In this document: positions 27,080 through 35,098 of the stretch, one piece after another
How the letters are laid out: each line of letters starts with the position of its first letter
How positions within the stretch are numbered: the stretch's first letter is position 1
NCBI GenBank assembly: GCA_963736355.1
Contig: CAVTOO010000002.1
Location: forward strand, 248,001 to 312,000
Reading direction: 5' to 3'
DNA length: 64,000 bases
Origin: CAVTOO01 sp963736355
GTDB taxonomy: Bacteria; Pseudomonadota; Alphaproteobacteria; Rhizobiales; Xanthobacteraceae
The notes under the pieces: model-generated
Told to the model about the DNA's origin: nothing
Databases searched by the model: none
The model's input: the letters and a program-made list of their open reading frames with translations, nothing else
Translations under genes and position numbers: made by a program

Positions 27080-28528
27080 TCAGTTGACCAGCGCTTCGAT
27101 CTGCGACTTCTCGCGATCCAGCATATCCAGCAACGGCGCAATGTGCGGGGGGCGATCACCACGGCCCGCATACGGCACGGCTCTGCGGACGAAGTCATAA
27201 AGCTTCCTGGTGGTCTGGCCGAGCTGCGTGACCTTTCGCAGATCGACGGCTTGCGCCGCGACCATCAGCTCCATCGCGAAAATCGACCGGCACAGCGTTG
27301 CCAGCTCGGCGGCGCGCCGCGCCGCCAGACCCGCCATGCTCACGCGATCCATGTTTCCATTTGAATGGCTGGAGCTCGGCAGTTCGGTGACGACCGGCGC
27401 GACCAGAAGCCGGGCCTCGGAGGTGATCGACTTGTGAAACTGCGCAACGCCGTTGAACCCCGGCAGCCCCACGCCATCCTCTTCCATCAGTCCGATGCTC
27501 AATCCGGACCAGAACGAATCCACCTGCTTGGCCAATCGCTCGGCCGACGATGTGACGACCGGCGAAAACGCCAGTCGCGCGACGTCAAGCGCCATCGACA
27601 AGGCGACCATATCGAAGTTGGCCACGGACACGAGCTTGTCGCTGTCGACGGAGACGATCGGATTGTTCTGACTGGCCTTCAGTTCGATTTCGATCTGGCC
27701 GGCCGCAAAGCCGAGGCTATCGGCAGCGGCGCCATGAATGAGCGGAAGCGATCTGAAGCAGAGAGGGTCCTGCAGGAATTGCGGTCCGCCGGTCGCGTTG
27801 AGATAGCTACCCGTGAGGTAGCTTCGGATTTTCTCGCCATGCAGCTTGAGCCCGGGGAACGGCCGGGACGCAATCGCCTCGGGCGACACGATGGAGGGGT
27901 TGGCTCCAAATCCTTCCATGCTCAGCGCGCCGACGAGGGTCGAAAACTTGAGCAGGTTGGTCAGGTCGTAGATCGCCAAGGCCGCCGTCCCCAGCGACAG
28001 CGCGCTCGAGTTGACCAGCGAGAGCGCTTCGCCCGCGGCAAGTTCAATGTCGCCATAGAGCCCGAGTGCGAGGTCGGAGACCGGCGACATGTCGCTCTCG
28101 CCCATCGACCCCCAGATGTGAACCTTGATGTCCTTGTCCGAGTTGAGCGCTTCGACCAGACGATCGGCAAGCAGCGGGCGCACCCCGAGATATCCGCTGG
28201 CCATGGCGCTCAGCAAAACAGTCATCATGGCGCGGACGACTTCCTTGGGCGCGACCGGCCCGTGACCGACATTGTGAGTGAGGATCAGCCGCCGGTTGAA
28301 CTCGACGATCTTGTCGGCGCTCAAGACGATGCCGGTTTTCGCACCGACACTGGTCGTCAGGCCGTAGACCTTGATGCCCTTCTCAACGGTGCGATCCACG
28401 ACCGCGCGCGCCGCCTCCATGCGCGCACGTCCTTCCCGCGAAAGCTCCACGCGATGCCCGTAACGTGCAATGCGCGCAACCGCCTCGGCGGTCGTATCGA
28501 GACCGGTAATCTGCACTGTGGGCTGCAC
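27080..28528 (-). CDS. Aromatic amino acid lyase (HAL/PAL) family protein without the canonical MIO triad
   Basis: A 482-residue homologue of histidine/phenylalanine ammonia-lyases. Family regions are clear: KVYGLTTSVGAKTG (Tyr55 matching the catalytic Tyr of YGINTGFG), LILTHNVGHG, GEALSLVNSSALSLG, FLQDPLCFRSLPLIHGAAAD, LKASQNNPIVS and SSSHSNGNMDRVSM. Where the lyases have Gly-Ala-Ser-Gly-Asp, whose Ala-Ser-Gly cyclises to the electrophilic MIO group, residues 140-149 read GSMGESDMSP: Ala is Glu and the following Gly is missing. Normal MIO formation is therefore not expected, and the reaction may differ from ammonia elimination. Length is near HutH (~500). The gene converges on TctC 6 (49 nt apart). 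Cytosolic; substrate unknown. Confidence 0.85.
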   Translation of the reverse strand: MQPTVQITGLDTTAEAVARIARYGHRVELSREGRARMEAARAVVDRTVEKGIKVYGLTTSVGAKTGIVLSADKIVEFNRRLILTHNVGHGPVAPKEVVRAMMTVLLSAMASGYLGVRPLLADRLVEALNSDKDIKVHIWGSMGESDMSPVSDLALGLYGDIELAAGEALSLVNSSALSLGTAALAIYDLTNLLKFSTLVGALSMEGFGANPSIVSPEAIASRPFPGLKLHGEKIRSYLTGSYLNATGGPQFLQDPLCFRSLPLIHGAAADSLGFAAGQIEIELKASQNNPIVSVDSDKLVSVANFDMVALSMALDVARLAFSPVVTSSAERLAKQVDSFWSGLSIGLMEEDGVGLPGFNGVAQFHKSITSEARLLVAPVVTELPSSSHSNGNMDRVSMAGLAARRAAELATLCRSIFAMELMVAAQAVDLRKVTQLGQTTRKLYDFVRRAVPYAGRGDRPPHIAPLLDMLDREKSQIEALVN

Positions 28529-28802
28529 GTGAGCGCTCCTGTTGATTGGATTTCTGTAGAAGTTTTTAATTCCCGGCCGGCACGTCCACGAACATCCCTT
28601 ATCGCTCTACATTGCGCCTGATGATGTCAAGATGCGCCATGCCGTTTGGCATTGCGAAATCGGCTCCGATGGTTCCCCCAAGCTTTTTCTCGACTTCCAT
28701 AATTGACAGCCTCGCGACAATCTGTCGGAACGAAGGGCTTCTTCAGCCCTGCAATTCGTGCGAAACTTCGGCACGAAGCTCCACATTTTCAGGAGAGACG
28801 GC
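28529..28802. other. Divergent intergenic region
   Basis: The 274-nt region between the lyase-like gene (leftward) and the ABC binding-protein gene (rightward). AT-richer than its surroundings near 28545-28570. Contains both promoters; no gene or clear operator seen. Confidence 0.4.
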
Positions 28803-29840
28803 TTGATCAAAATCAGCTCACTCGTTGCGACTGCCGCCATCGCGTTGTCACTGACAGGGCTGACCCATCGCGCCAGCGCGGCGGATTTAGCGCTCATCGA
28901 GGCGGCAAAGAAAGAAGGGGTCGTGACCTACTACACGACGCGGCTTATTTCGTCGATGAATGCGCTGTCGAAGGCCTTCGAGACAAAGTACGGGGTCAAG
29001 GTCGAAGCTTCGCGCCACACCAACGAGGATCTCGTTACAAAAATTATCAACGAGTCCAAGGCTGGCCGGCCGAGCGCTGATGTGTTCGATGGATCGTCCG
29101 GTATCACCCAGCTGATGGATGCCGGACTGGTCGTGCAATACAAGCCGAAGGAAGCTGAAAAATACGACGGTGACTATAAGGATGCGAACGGCAACTGGAC
29201 CGCCGTCAATCTTTATGTCGCAGGGCTGGCCTACAATACCGATCTCGTGAAGGGAGCAGATATCCCGAAGAAGATCGATGATTTGCTCGATCCAAAATGG
29301 TCCGGCCGCAAAATTGCGTACACCATGCAGTACACGGTTTCTGGAATTAACGGGTTCTTCGGCGCGCTCGAGAAGGAACGCGGCACGGAGAAGGCCCGCG
29401 ATTTTATTGATAAGTTGCACAAGAATGGTGCCGTCGCGCAGAACGTGACACCTGCCGGTACCGCGGATGCAATCGCCTCAGGCCAGTTCGCCTTCTGCAT
29501 CGGCTGCAACAACAACCATATCGACGAATACAAGAAGAAGGGCGCGCCTGTCGAATTCAGCAACATTCAGCCGCTCGTTGCCTTTTTCAGTGCTGCAGGC
29601 ATTACCAAGGCCGCACCCCATCCGAACGCGGCCAGACTCTTCGTGGAGTTCATGACATCTGAAGAAGGGCAGAAAGTGCTCGAAGCGTCGAACTACGTTT
29701 CAGTCCGTCCGGACATGAAGTCGAACTTCACGAGCCTGAAGCCAGGTGCATCGACCTTCAGTGCCTTTGTCGTGACACCAGAAATCGTGGCGACCGACCT
29801 GCCCCGCTGGAGTCAGATCCAGAACGAGGTCAGGCGATAG
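28803..29840 (+). CDS. ABC transporter periplasmic substrate-binding protein (iron/AfuA-FutA type, SBP_bac)
   Basis: Mature protein begins near ADLALIEAAKKEGVVTYYTT after a Sec signal (SSLVATAAIALSLTGLTHRASA). Typical class II SBP text: FETKYGVKVEASRHTNEDLV, GRPSADVFDGSSGITQLMDA, AGLAYNTDLVKGADIPKKID, LLDPKWSGRKIAY and AARLFVEFMTSEEGQKVLEA. A TTG at 28803 with AGGAGAG 5 nt upstream is the best start; a GTG at 28758 opens the same frame without an SD. No permease or ATPase genes follow, so it is an orphan receptor. Ligand could be ferric iron or an organic compound; the two iron-binding Tyr of FutA-type proteins are not obvious. Confidence 0.85.
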   Translation: MIKISSLVATAAIALSLTGLTHRASAADLALIEAAKKEGVVTYYTTRLISSMNALSKAFETKYGVKVEASRHTNEDLVTKIINESKAGRPSADVFDGSSGITQLMDAGLVVQYKPKEAEKYDGDYKDANGNWTAVNLYVAGLAYNTDLVKGADIPKKIDDLLDPKWSGRKIAYTMQYTVSGINGFFGALEKERGTEKARDFIDKLHKNGAVAQNVTPAGTADAIASGQFAFCIGCNNNHIDEYKKKGAPVEFSNIQPLVAFFSAAGITKAAPHPNAARLFVEFMTSEEGQKVLEASNYVSVRPDMKSNFTSLKPGASTFSAFVVTPEIVATDLPRWSQIQNEVRR

Positions 29841-29877
29841 GCTGCCGCTGCCAGTCCTGCTCAGTAATTCAATTCTG

Positions 29878-29923
29878 TGGTGGGCCGCCTGGACTCGAAC
29901 CAGGAACCAGACCGTTATGAGCG
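29878..29923 (-). repeat. tRNA-Ile(CAU) 3'-half fragment, attachment-site-like copy A
   Basis: This 46-nt stretch matches the 3' half of the intact tRNA gene at 38752-38827 (CCA end, T-arm, variable loop and anticodon loop) except for one missing C. It has the same orientation as the tRNA and ends within the anticodon arm, after which similarity stops. This is the standard footprint of integration into a tRNA gene. It marks the left end of the accretion zone. Confidence 0.85.
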
Positions 29924-30064
29924 CAGCTATTTAACCAAAAACCCGGATATAATCGATACTTTCAACTTTTTCTGAGTTAGCTCGAACACGCTTGGAGAGC
30001 ACTTTTCTGTGGGATATCTGTGGGGAGGTGACTCCTCCTGGCAACGCGAATTTTACCTAACAAA

Positions 30065-30496
30065 TTGGCATTTCCGACGCGCATGGTCGAAAAGCATTGC
30101 AGTCATTTGGCGCCGAGCTGCGTGGCTGACACGGTTAGGGAACGGTGGGTGCCGTCGCCTGACCGCATATTTGGCGACGCTCGTCTGAGCGATCTCAATG
30201 CCGAGCTTGAGCAGTTCGCAATGAACCCGGGTGCTCCCGGAGCGGATTGGCAACGCTCATATCTCGGATCAGCCGACGCACTTCCGGAGACGCCGCCGGC
30301 TGACCGGGAGCCCTTGACTTGCACCGCCAATAAAAGCGAAAGCCCGCGCGATGCCTGTACGGCGTTGAAGGACGGCATCGCCTCCGGTAAAGTGCGCGTG
30401 CTGGTCGATCGTGTTTTTGCGCTCGACGACGTTGCCACGGCGCTCGACTATATGCCTACAAATGCTCATGTCGGAAAAAACGCCCTGCGGCCGTAG
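30065..30496 (+). pseudogene. Degenerate region with a quinone oxidoreductase-like C-terminal fragment
   Basis: The stretch from about 30355 reads CTALKDGIASGKVRVLVDRV, then FALDDVATALDYMPTNAHVG and KNALRP before TAG. It resembles the end of zinc-type NAD(P)H:quinone oxidoreductases (…DA..AL..M.....GK.VL..). The ~95 codons before it (SPDRIFGDARLSDLNAELEQ) are unrelated in character and I do not recognise them. A mosaic remnant next to the tRNA fragment is the best reading. Confidence 0.45.
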
Positions 30497-30622
30497 ATTT
30501 TACCTTATGACGACTGCAACAATCAGAGTTCCAGAAAACAGGTAATCCGCTATCCTCGACAATCACGCGTCACCGCAAAACGTAAATCGCGGCCGGTGGC
30601 TTGCCGTGGCAGGACTTCACCA

Positions 30623-31684
30623 ATGCAGGCTGTGAACGAGCGCGCCGACAATATCCGCATGATCCGCGAGAGCGCCGCCGCCATCGTTCCTAGCGGTGAT
30701 CTCAAGCGTATCCGCACGCTACGTTACACGCTGCCGGGGTTCGATCCCGCCGTCTGGCGCGAAATCTGCGGTCAGGGCTGGCTCGGACTTCGCATATCCG
30801 AAGCCGACGGTGGTTCTGGTCTCGGCATGCAGGAGTATGTGGCGCTTGCCGAGGAATGCGGTGCAGGCCTCTTGCCCGAGCCCCTGATCGCCGCCTCGCT
30901 GGTTGCGCGCATTCTCCCTGCGGCGATGCTGCCCGACATCCTTTCCGGCAAGCGCCTTGTGCTGTCGGCCTTTCAGGAACACGCCAACGCCTTGTGGGAC
31001 GCGCCACAAGCGGCGTTGCAGGACGGATACGTAACTGGCCGAAAATGCTTCGTGTCGATGGCGGCGGGGGCAGATGCGTTCGTGATGACGACGGCTGGCG
31101 GGCTCGCACTGGTCGCGCGTGACGCACCCGGCATGACGCTGGCGACCGACCTGACGCAGGACGGCGGTCATTACGGTACCCTCGTTTTTAACAACACGCC
31201 CGCTACCGCAATTCCCGCCGATCTGGCGGACGCCTTCGAGGAAGCGACATTGGCCACGGCGGGGTATCTTCTCGGCGTCACGGAACGAGCATTCGCGATG
31301 ACACTCGATTATCTGCGCACACGGGTGCAGTTCGGCCAGCCGATCGGCAGTTTCCAGGCGCTGCAGCATCGCGCTGCGGACATGAAAATTCAGCTCGCGT
31401 TGACACGAGCCAGTGTCGAGGCCGCCGCTGCGACGCTCGATAGCGATGCGACGCTCAGGTTGCGTCGCGCCGCGGTCTCGCGGGCCAAGGCGCGTGCGTC
31501 GGATGCCGCGCTGCTCATCGGCCGGGAAGCGGTACAGATGCATGGCGGCATCGGCTACACGGACGAATATGACGTCGGACTGTATTTACGCAAAGCCATG
31601 GTTCTCGCCGGGCAATTCGGATCCCCGATGCTGCACCGGGCGCGCTATGCTGAACTTGCACCCGATGACGAGAGCAACTTATGA
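30623..31684 (+). CDS. Acyl-CoA dehydrogenase, small-type subunit
   Basis: A 353-residue flavoprotein of the acyl-CoA dehydrogenase fold starting MQAVNERADNIRMIRESAAA. Core regions: GQGWLGLRISEADGGSGLGM, YVALAEECGAGLLPEPLIAA, LGVTERAFAMTLDYLRTRVQ, FGQPIGSFQALQHRAADMKI and REAVQMHGGIGYTDEYDVGL. The usual Glu base region is replaced by HGGIGYTDEYDV, as in the smaller partner of paired dehydrogenases. It overlaps the next dehydrogenase gene by 4 nt (ATGA), implying a heteromeric enzyme. Such pairs act on CoA thioesters of steroid side chains, terpenoids or other unusual acids; here the substrate is unknown. Confidence 0.88.
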   Translation: MQAVNERADNIRMIRESAAAIVPSGDLKRIRTLRYTLPGFDPAVWREICGQGWLGLRISEADGGSGLGMQEYVALAEECGAGLLPEPLIAASLVARILPAAMLPDILSGKRLVLSAFQEHANALWDAPQAALQDGYVTGRKCFVSMAAGADAFVMTTAGGLALVARDAPGMTLATDLTQDGGHYGTLVFNNTPATAIPADLADAFEEATLATAGYLLGVTERAFAMTLDYLRTRVQFGQPIGSFQALQHRAADMKIQLALTRASVEAAAATLDSDATLRLRRAAVSRAKARASDAALLIGREAVQMHGGIGYTDEYDVGLYLRKAMVLAGQFGSPMLHRARYAELAPDDESNL

Positions 31685-32869
31685 CTGCGCCCGCCGGAAT
31701 AGCGACCAACGATGATTTGAACTCCCTCGACGACGACAGCTTCCGAATGCTGGTGCGGCGCTGGGTCGAGGACAATTATCCAGTCGAGATGCGATTTCCC
31801 CAGCGGCGACTGCATTGGCGCGACAACCGCATCTGGTACGAGAAGCTCTCCACCAAAGGCTGGCTATGCCCTGGCTGGCCGCGTGAATATGGTGGCATGG
31901 GCTTGGCTGCGAGCAAGCAGCTCATCATGATAGAGGAGTTCGAACGTCACGGCTGCGCACGGGTCAGCGACATGGGGACCATGATGCTTGGCCCGATGTT
32001 GATAAAATTTGCCAGTGATTCGCAGAAGAGGTTCTTTCTGCCGCGTATCCTCAGCGGTGAGCACATTTGGGCGCAGGGCTACAGCGAACCCAATGCCGGT
32101 TCCGATCTTGCTGCAGTGCGCACCGAAGCTGTACTCGACGGCGAGGAATGGGTCATCACCGGGCAAAAGACGTGGATCACCTTCGCCAACGACGCGAACT
32201 GGATTTTCGTCCTGGTACGCACGAACAAGTCTGCTCGCAAGCAGGAGGGCATTTCCTTCCTGCTGGTGCCGATGGACCGACCTGGCATCACGGTGCGGCC
32301 GATCCTCAATCTCGATCGTCACGACGAGTTTTGTGAAGTGTTTTTCGACGCCGTGCGCGTGCCTAAGACCAATCTTGTCGGCGAGGTCGACAAAGGCTGG
32401 ACTATGGCCAAAGCGCTGCTTGGTTTCGAGCGCGTCGCAATCGGTTCTCCAAAGCTTTCGTCGCTCGGTCTGAGCCGATTAAGACTTCTCGCGCAGCGTG
32501 CGGGCATCTTCGGCGACCCTGAATTCCGCGACGTTTACACAAGGCTGCGGCTCGATCTTGCCGATCTCAAGGCGTTGTACAAATCCTATATCGAGCGGCT
32601 GCGCAATGGCGAGCCCTTGGGCGCCGACGTTTCGATCCTCAAGCTGTTCCAGAGCGAACTCTATCAGCGCATTACCAACACGATGCTCGATATTGCCGGC
32701 GAAGAAGCTGGAATGCTTGATCCGCTCGACCCTGCACGCGGAACTCAACCCGTCCGGCCAGTTCCTGCAGGCACGGCCGACCACGATCTTCGGTGGTTCG
32801 AGCGAGATTCAGCGCAATATCCTCGCGCGTGGTGTCCTAGATCTGCCAGGTGAGCCGAAGAAAACCTAG
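31681..32869 (+). CDS. Acyl-CoA dehydrogenase, large-type subunit, one frame break
   Basis: Partner of the preceding gene (ATGA overlap). Motifs: GWLCPGWPREYGGMGLAASK, MIEEFERHGCARVSDMGTMM, WAQGYSEPNAGSDLAAVRTE (FAD-binding YSEPxAGSD), WVITGQKTWITFANDANWIF and, after a shift at 32730-32732, LHAELNPSGQFLQARPTTIF followed by GGSSEIQRNILARGVLDLPG. The last is the FAD-contact motif of the family. The shift falls in a CCC run where CC is expected. Reconstructed length ~396 residues. Together with the CoA-transferase next door it forms a CoA-thioester activation and beta-oxidation module. Confidence 0.88.
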
Positions 32870-34135
32870 TCACTTGCCGGCGAGAATGCCTTCGCGATAG
32901 AGCTCCTCTATCTCGTCATCCACCATGTCCAGCCGCTCGCGCAACAATTCGCGCGTATGTTCGCCATGCAGCGGCGGATGCCGGTCGTAACTAACCGGTG
33001 TATCCGAAAATCGCACCGGATTGGCGACGATCGAAACCTGGCCGACCTTCGGATGGGAAATCTTTTTCAGCATCTCGCGGTGAATAATTTGCGGATCGGC
33101 GAAGGCCTGTTCAAAGTTGTTGATTGGACCGGAGGCGACGCCAACATCGGCGAGCGCCGTCGTCCAGTCCGTCGCGTTTCGGGTTATGAGGCACGCAGCG
33201 AGCATTTCGACCAACTCGGCCGAATTTTCTATGCGCTTGCGATTGACGGCAAAACGCGGATCGGTCGCGAGTTCCGGACGGCCAAGCACCTCGGCAAATC
33301 GCGCAAATTGCTGATCGTTGCCGACCGCGATCATGATCGGCATGTCGGCGCAATCGAAGGCCTGCCACGGACAGGTGATCTGCGATGCCGCGCCGTTGCA
33401 AATCGGCATGCGACCCGAGGCGAGATAATTCATGGCGATATGGGAAACAGCATGCAGTTGCGCGTCAAGCAGAGCTAGGTCGATATATTGCCCGCGGCCA
33501 GACACCCGATCGCGATGATTGAGCGCGCCGAGAATGGCAATGGCTGCGTAATAGCCTGCCGTGATGTCCGAGACGCTGTAGCCGACGAGGTTGGCGCCGG
33601 CTCCGGGTTTCCCGTCCGGCACGCCGGTGATGCTCATCAGCCCACTCATTGCCTGAAAGATTGGATCGTAACCGGGCAGGTGATTGTATGGACCGTCTTG
33701 ACCGAATCCGGTGATCGAACAATAGACGAGACGGGGATTGGTGGAACTCATCGTCTCGTAGTCGAGCCCAAAGCGCTTAAGATTGCCGGTCTTGAAATTC
33801 TCGATTACGACGTCGCATTGCTCGGCAAGGCGGCGTACCAGACGCTGGCCTGCTGGTTTTCCAATATCGATGGCGATCGAACGCTTGCCGCAATTCATTG
33901 CGAGATAGGAAGACGTCTCCCCACTGTCCCGGCCCTCGGCGTCTTTGTAAGGGACTCCCATGTGGCGGACATCGTCTCCGCCCTTGGGATGTTCTACCTT
34001 TATGACATCCGCGCCGAAATCAGCGAGAAGCTGTCCACACCAAGGTCCGGCAAAGACACGGCTGAGATCGAGCACGCGGACATGTGACAGCAATCCGGGC
34101 TTTGAACCGTTCCCTACAACATCACTGCTTGACAT
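32870..34135 (-). CDS. CaiB/BaiF family (class III) CoA-transferase
   Basis: A 421-residue protein with the family start LLSHVRVLDLSRVFAGPWCG and QLLADFGADVIKVEHPKGGD, then DVVIENFKTGNLKRFGLDYE, LVYCSITGFGQDGPYNHLPG and YDPIFQAMSGLMSITGVPDG, which holds the catalytic Asp (Tyr-Asp). It transfers CoA between organic acids, activating a substrate for the neighbouring acyl-CoA dehydrogenases. Its stop abuts the stop of the convergent dehydrogenase gene (32869/32870). Intact, unlike many neighbours. Donor and acceptor unknown. Confidence 0.9.
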   Translation of the reverse strand: MSSSDVVGNGSKPGLLSHVRVLDLSRVFAGPWCGQLLADFGADVIKVEHPKGGDDVRHMGVPYKDAEGRDSGETSSYLAMNCGKRSIAIDIGKPAGQRLVRRLAEQCDVVIENFKTGNLKRFGLDYETMSSTNPRLVYCSITGFGQDGPYNHLPGYDPIFQAMSGLMSITGVPDGKPGAGANLVGYSVSDITAGYYAAIAILGALNHRDRVSGRGQYIDLALLDAQLHAVSHIAMNYLASGRMPICNGAASQITCPWQAFDCADMPIMIAVGNDQQFARFAEVLGRPELATDPRFAVNRKRIENSAELVEMLAACLITRNATDWTTALADVGVASGPINNFEQAFADPQIIHREMLKKISHPKVGQVSIVANPVRFSDTPVSYDRHPPLHGEHTRELLRERLDMVDDEIEELYREGILAGK

Positions 34136-34260
34136 GATTTCGCCGCTCCTAAGACCCTTGTACCTTATATGTCATCGGCAATAGCGGTGTAAAACGCTCT
34201 TCGGAGCGTACTTGTGGTAAGCGCGGTTGCGCTCTGACGTAAATCAAGTCCGAATATATT

Positions 34261-34524
34261 GATGACGCAATCCGCCGAGGATTGGGCGACAAAGAATGCG
34301 CCCCAACGACTGTCATGTCCGCGCGCGGCTACGAGACTTTTCGGCATACGGCCGCGACGTGGCTCATGCAAGCCGGCACAGACCGCTGGCAAGCTGCTGG
34401 ATTTTTGGGGATGTCGGTCGAGATGTTAGAGCGCACTTACGGGCATCATCATCCGGACCATTTTGGCAATGCTGTCGCTAACATTGCGCAAAAGCCAAGG
34501 ATCGGGCGGAGCCGCGTTTCATAA
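34261..34524 (+). pseudogene. Tyrosine recombinase (phage-type integrase) C-terminal remnant
   Basis: The final part of a site-specific integrase: GYETFRHTAATWLMQAGTDR carries the HxxR-like box (FRHT), followed by WQAAGFLGMSVEMLERTYGH and HHPDHFGNAVANI, with the catalytic Tyr in RTYGHHHP. About 70-80 residues survive of a normal ~400; the N-terminal DNA-binding and core domains are absent. It reads toward the tRNA fragment at 34580, the usual place of an integrase next to its attachment site. Non-functional relic of the element that brought in the segment to its left. Confidence 0.8.
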
Positions 34525-34567
34525 CGGGAACGACGGGCGAACAAACCAGCATTCGTTTCTGCGGGGA

Positions 34568-34885
34568 TTACTGTGGGGACCGCCTGGACTCGAACCAGGA
34601 ACCAGACCGTATGGTGGCGGGTTTGTAGGGACGCATTCCTTCTGAGATCGTAACGCTGTTGCCCAGGTTCAGTTGTGCGACCCAAGCCATGGCGATGCCG
34701 TCGAACTCTCTTTCCGGCAGCCAAATTTTCGGGCCATTCAGCGATGCGCCGAGCACGCCGAAGTCATTTTTTATCTTCTCGAAATCGAGACCTTCGACCA
34801 GTGCCTGCGGGGATGTGTCTTCGACGCCGGGATCTTCTTTGAGGAGTACATGCTGGACGTTCCGAAGGAAGAACCACTCCGCCAT
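34568..34885 (-). CDS. Hypothetical protein truncated at a tRNA-fragment junction
   Basis: A 105-residue reading frame. Residues 1-83 look like genuine coding sequence with high GC3 (MAEWFFLRNVQHVLLKEDPG, GVLGASLNGPKIWLPEREFD, GIAMAWVAQLNLGNSVTISE). The last ~20 residues (SGSWFESRRSPQ) are encoded by the tRNA-derived repeat at 34580-34610. The gene therefore seems to have lost its own 3' end at the recombination junction. There is no clear SD before the ATG at 34885, and no recognised domain. Confidence 0.5.
   Translation of the reverse strand: MAEWFFLRNVQHVLLKEDPGVEDTSPQALVEGLDFEKIKNDFGVLGASLNGPKIWLPEREFDGIAMAWVAQLNLGNSVTISEGMRPYKPATIRSGSWFESRRSPQ
34580..34610 (-). repeat. tRNA-Ile(CAU) 3'-half fragment, attachment-site-like copy B
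   Basis: Thirty-one nucleotides identical to 38760-38790 of the intact tRNA gene (T-arm to anticodon stem), same orientation. Similarity fades on both sides; the sequence before it (TGTGGGGA) only partly matches the CCA end. It lies 56 nt past the integrase remnant's stop, separating two cargo segments. Confidence 0.8.
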
Positions 34886-34892
34886 TCGATCA

Positions 34893-35096
34893 ATGGATTA
34901 CGGATACCGTGGCCAGCGTATTGCCCTTAAGGACACTATCATTTTAATCGAGAGTGTAAGCACGAAGCTTATGGAGAGAGCGTCGATGTTCCTAAGAACA
35001 GAGTCCACCTCGCTGATGCCGAGATGCGGCTGACCGTCGCAGAGTTTAAAGCGGCGCTTCGCCGAGGCATGAGTGCTCGGCCAAATGGAGGGTAAC
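34893..35096 (+). CDS. Possible small protein, one frame break
   Basis: Reads MDYGYRGQRIALKDTIILIE in one frame, then, after a shift near 34955-34970, GESVDVPKNRVHLADAEMRL and TVAEFKAALRRGMSARPNGG before TAA at 35094-35096, directly ahead of the next gene. Composition is protein-like but there is no SD and no recognised family. Low certainty. Confidence 0.3.
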
Positions 35097-35098
35097 GA

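Noticed and set aside
29878..29960. A second tRNA gene on the minus strand
   Set aside because: Only the 3' half up to the anticodon arm is present; the D-arm and 5' acceptor strand cannot be found beyond 29923. It is a fragment.
30065..30350. A transposase-associated or integrase-associated gene in the 5' part of this stretch
   Set aside because: The text SPDRIFGDARLSDLNAELEQ looks like repeated rhizobial mobile-element debris, but I could not tie it to a defined family.
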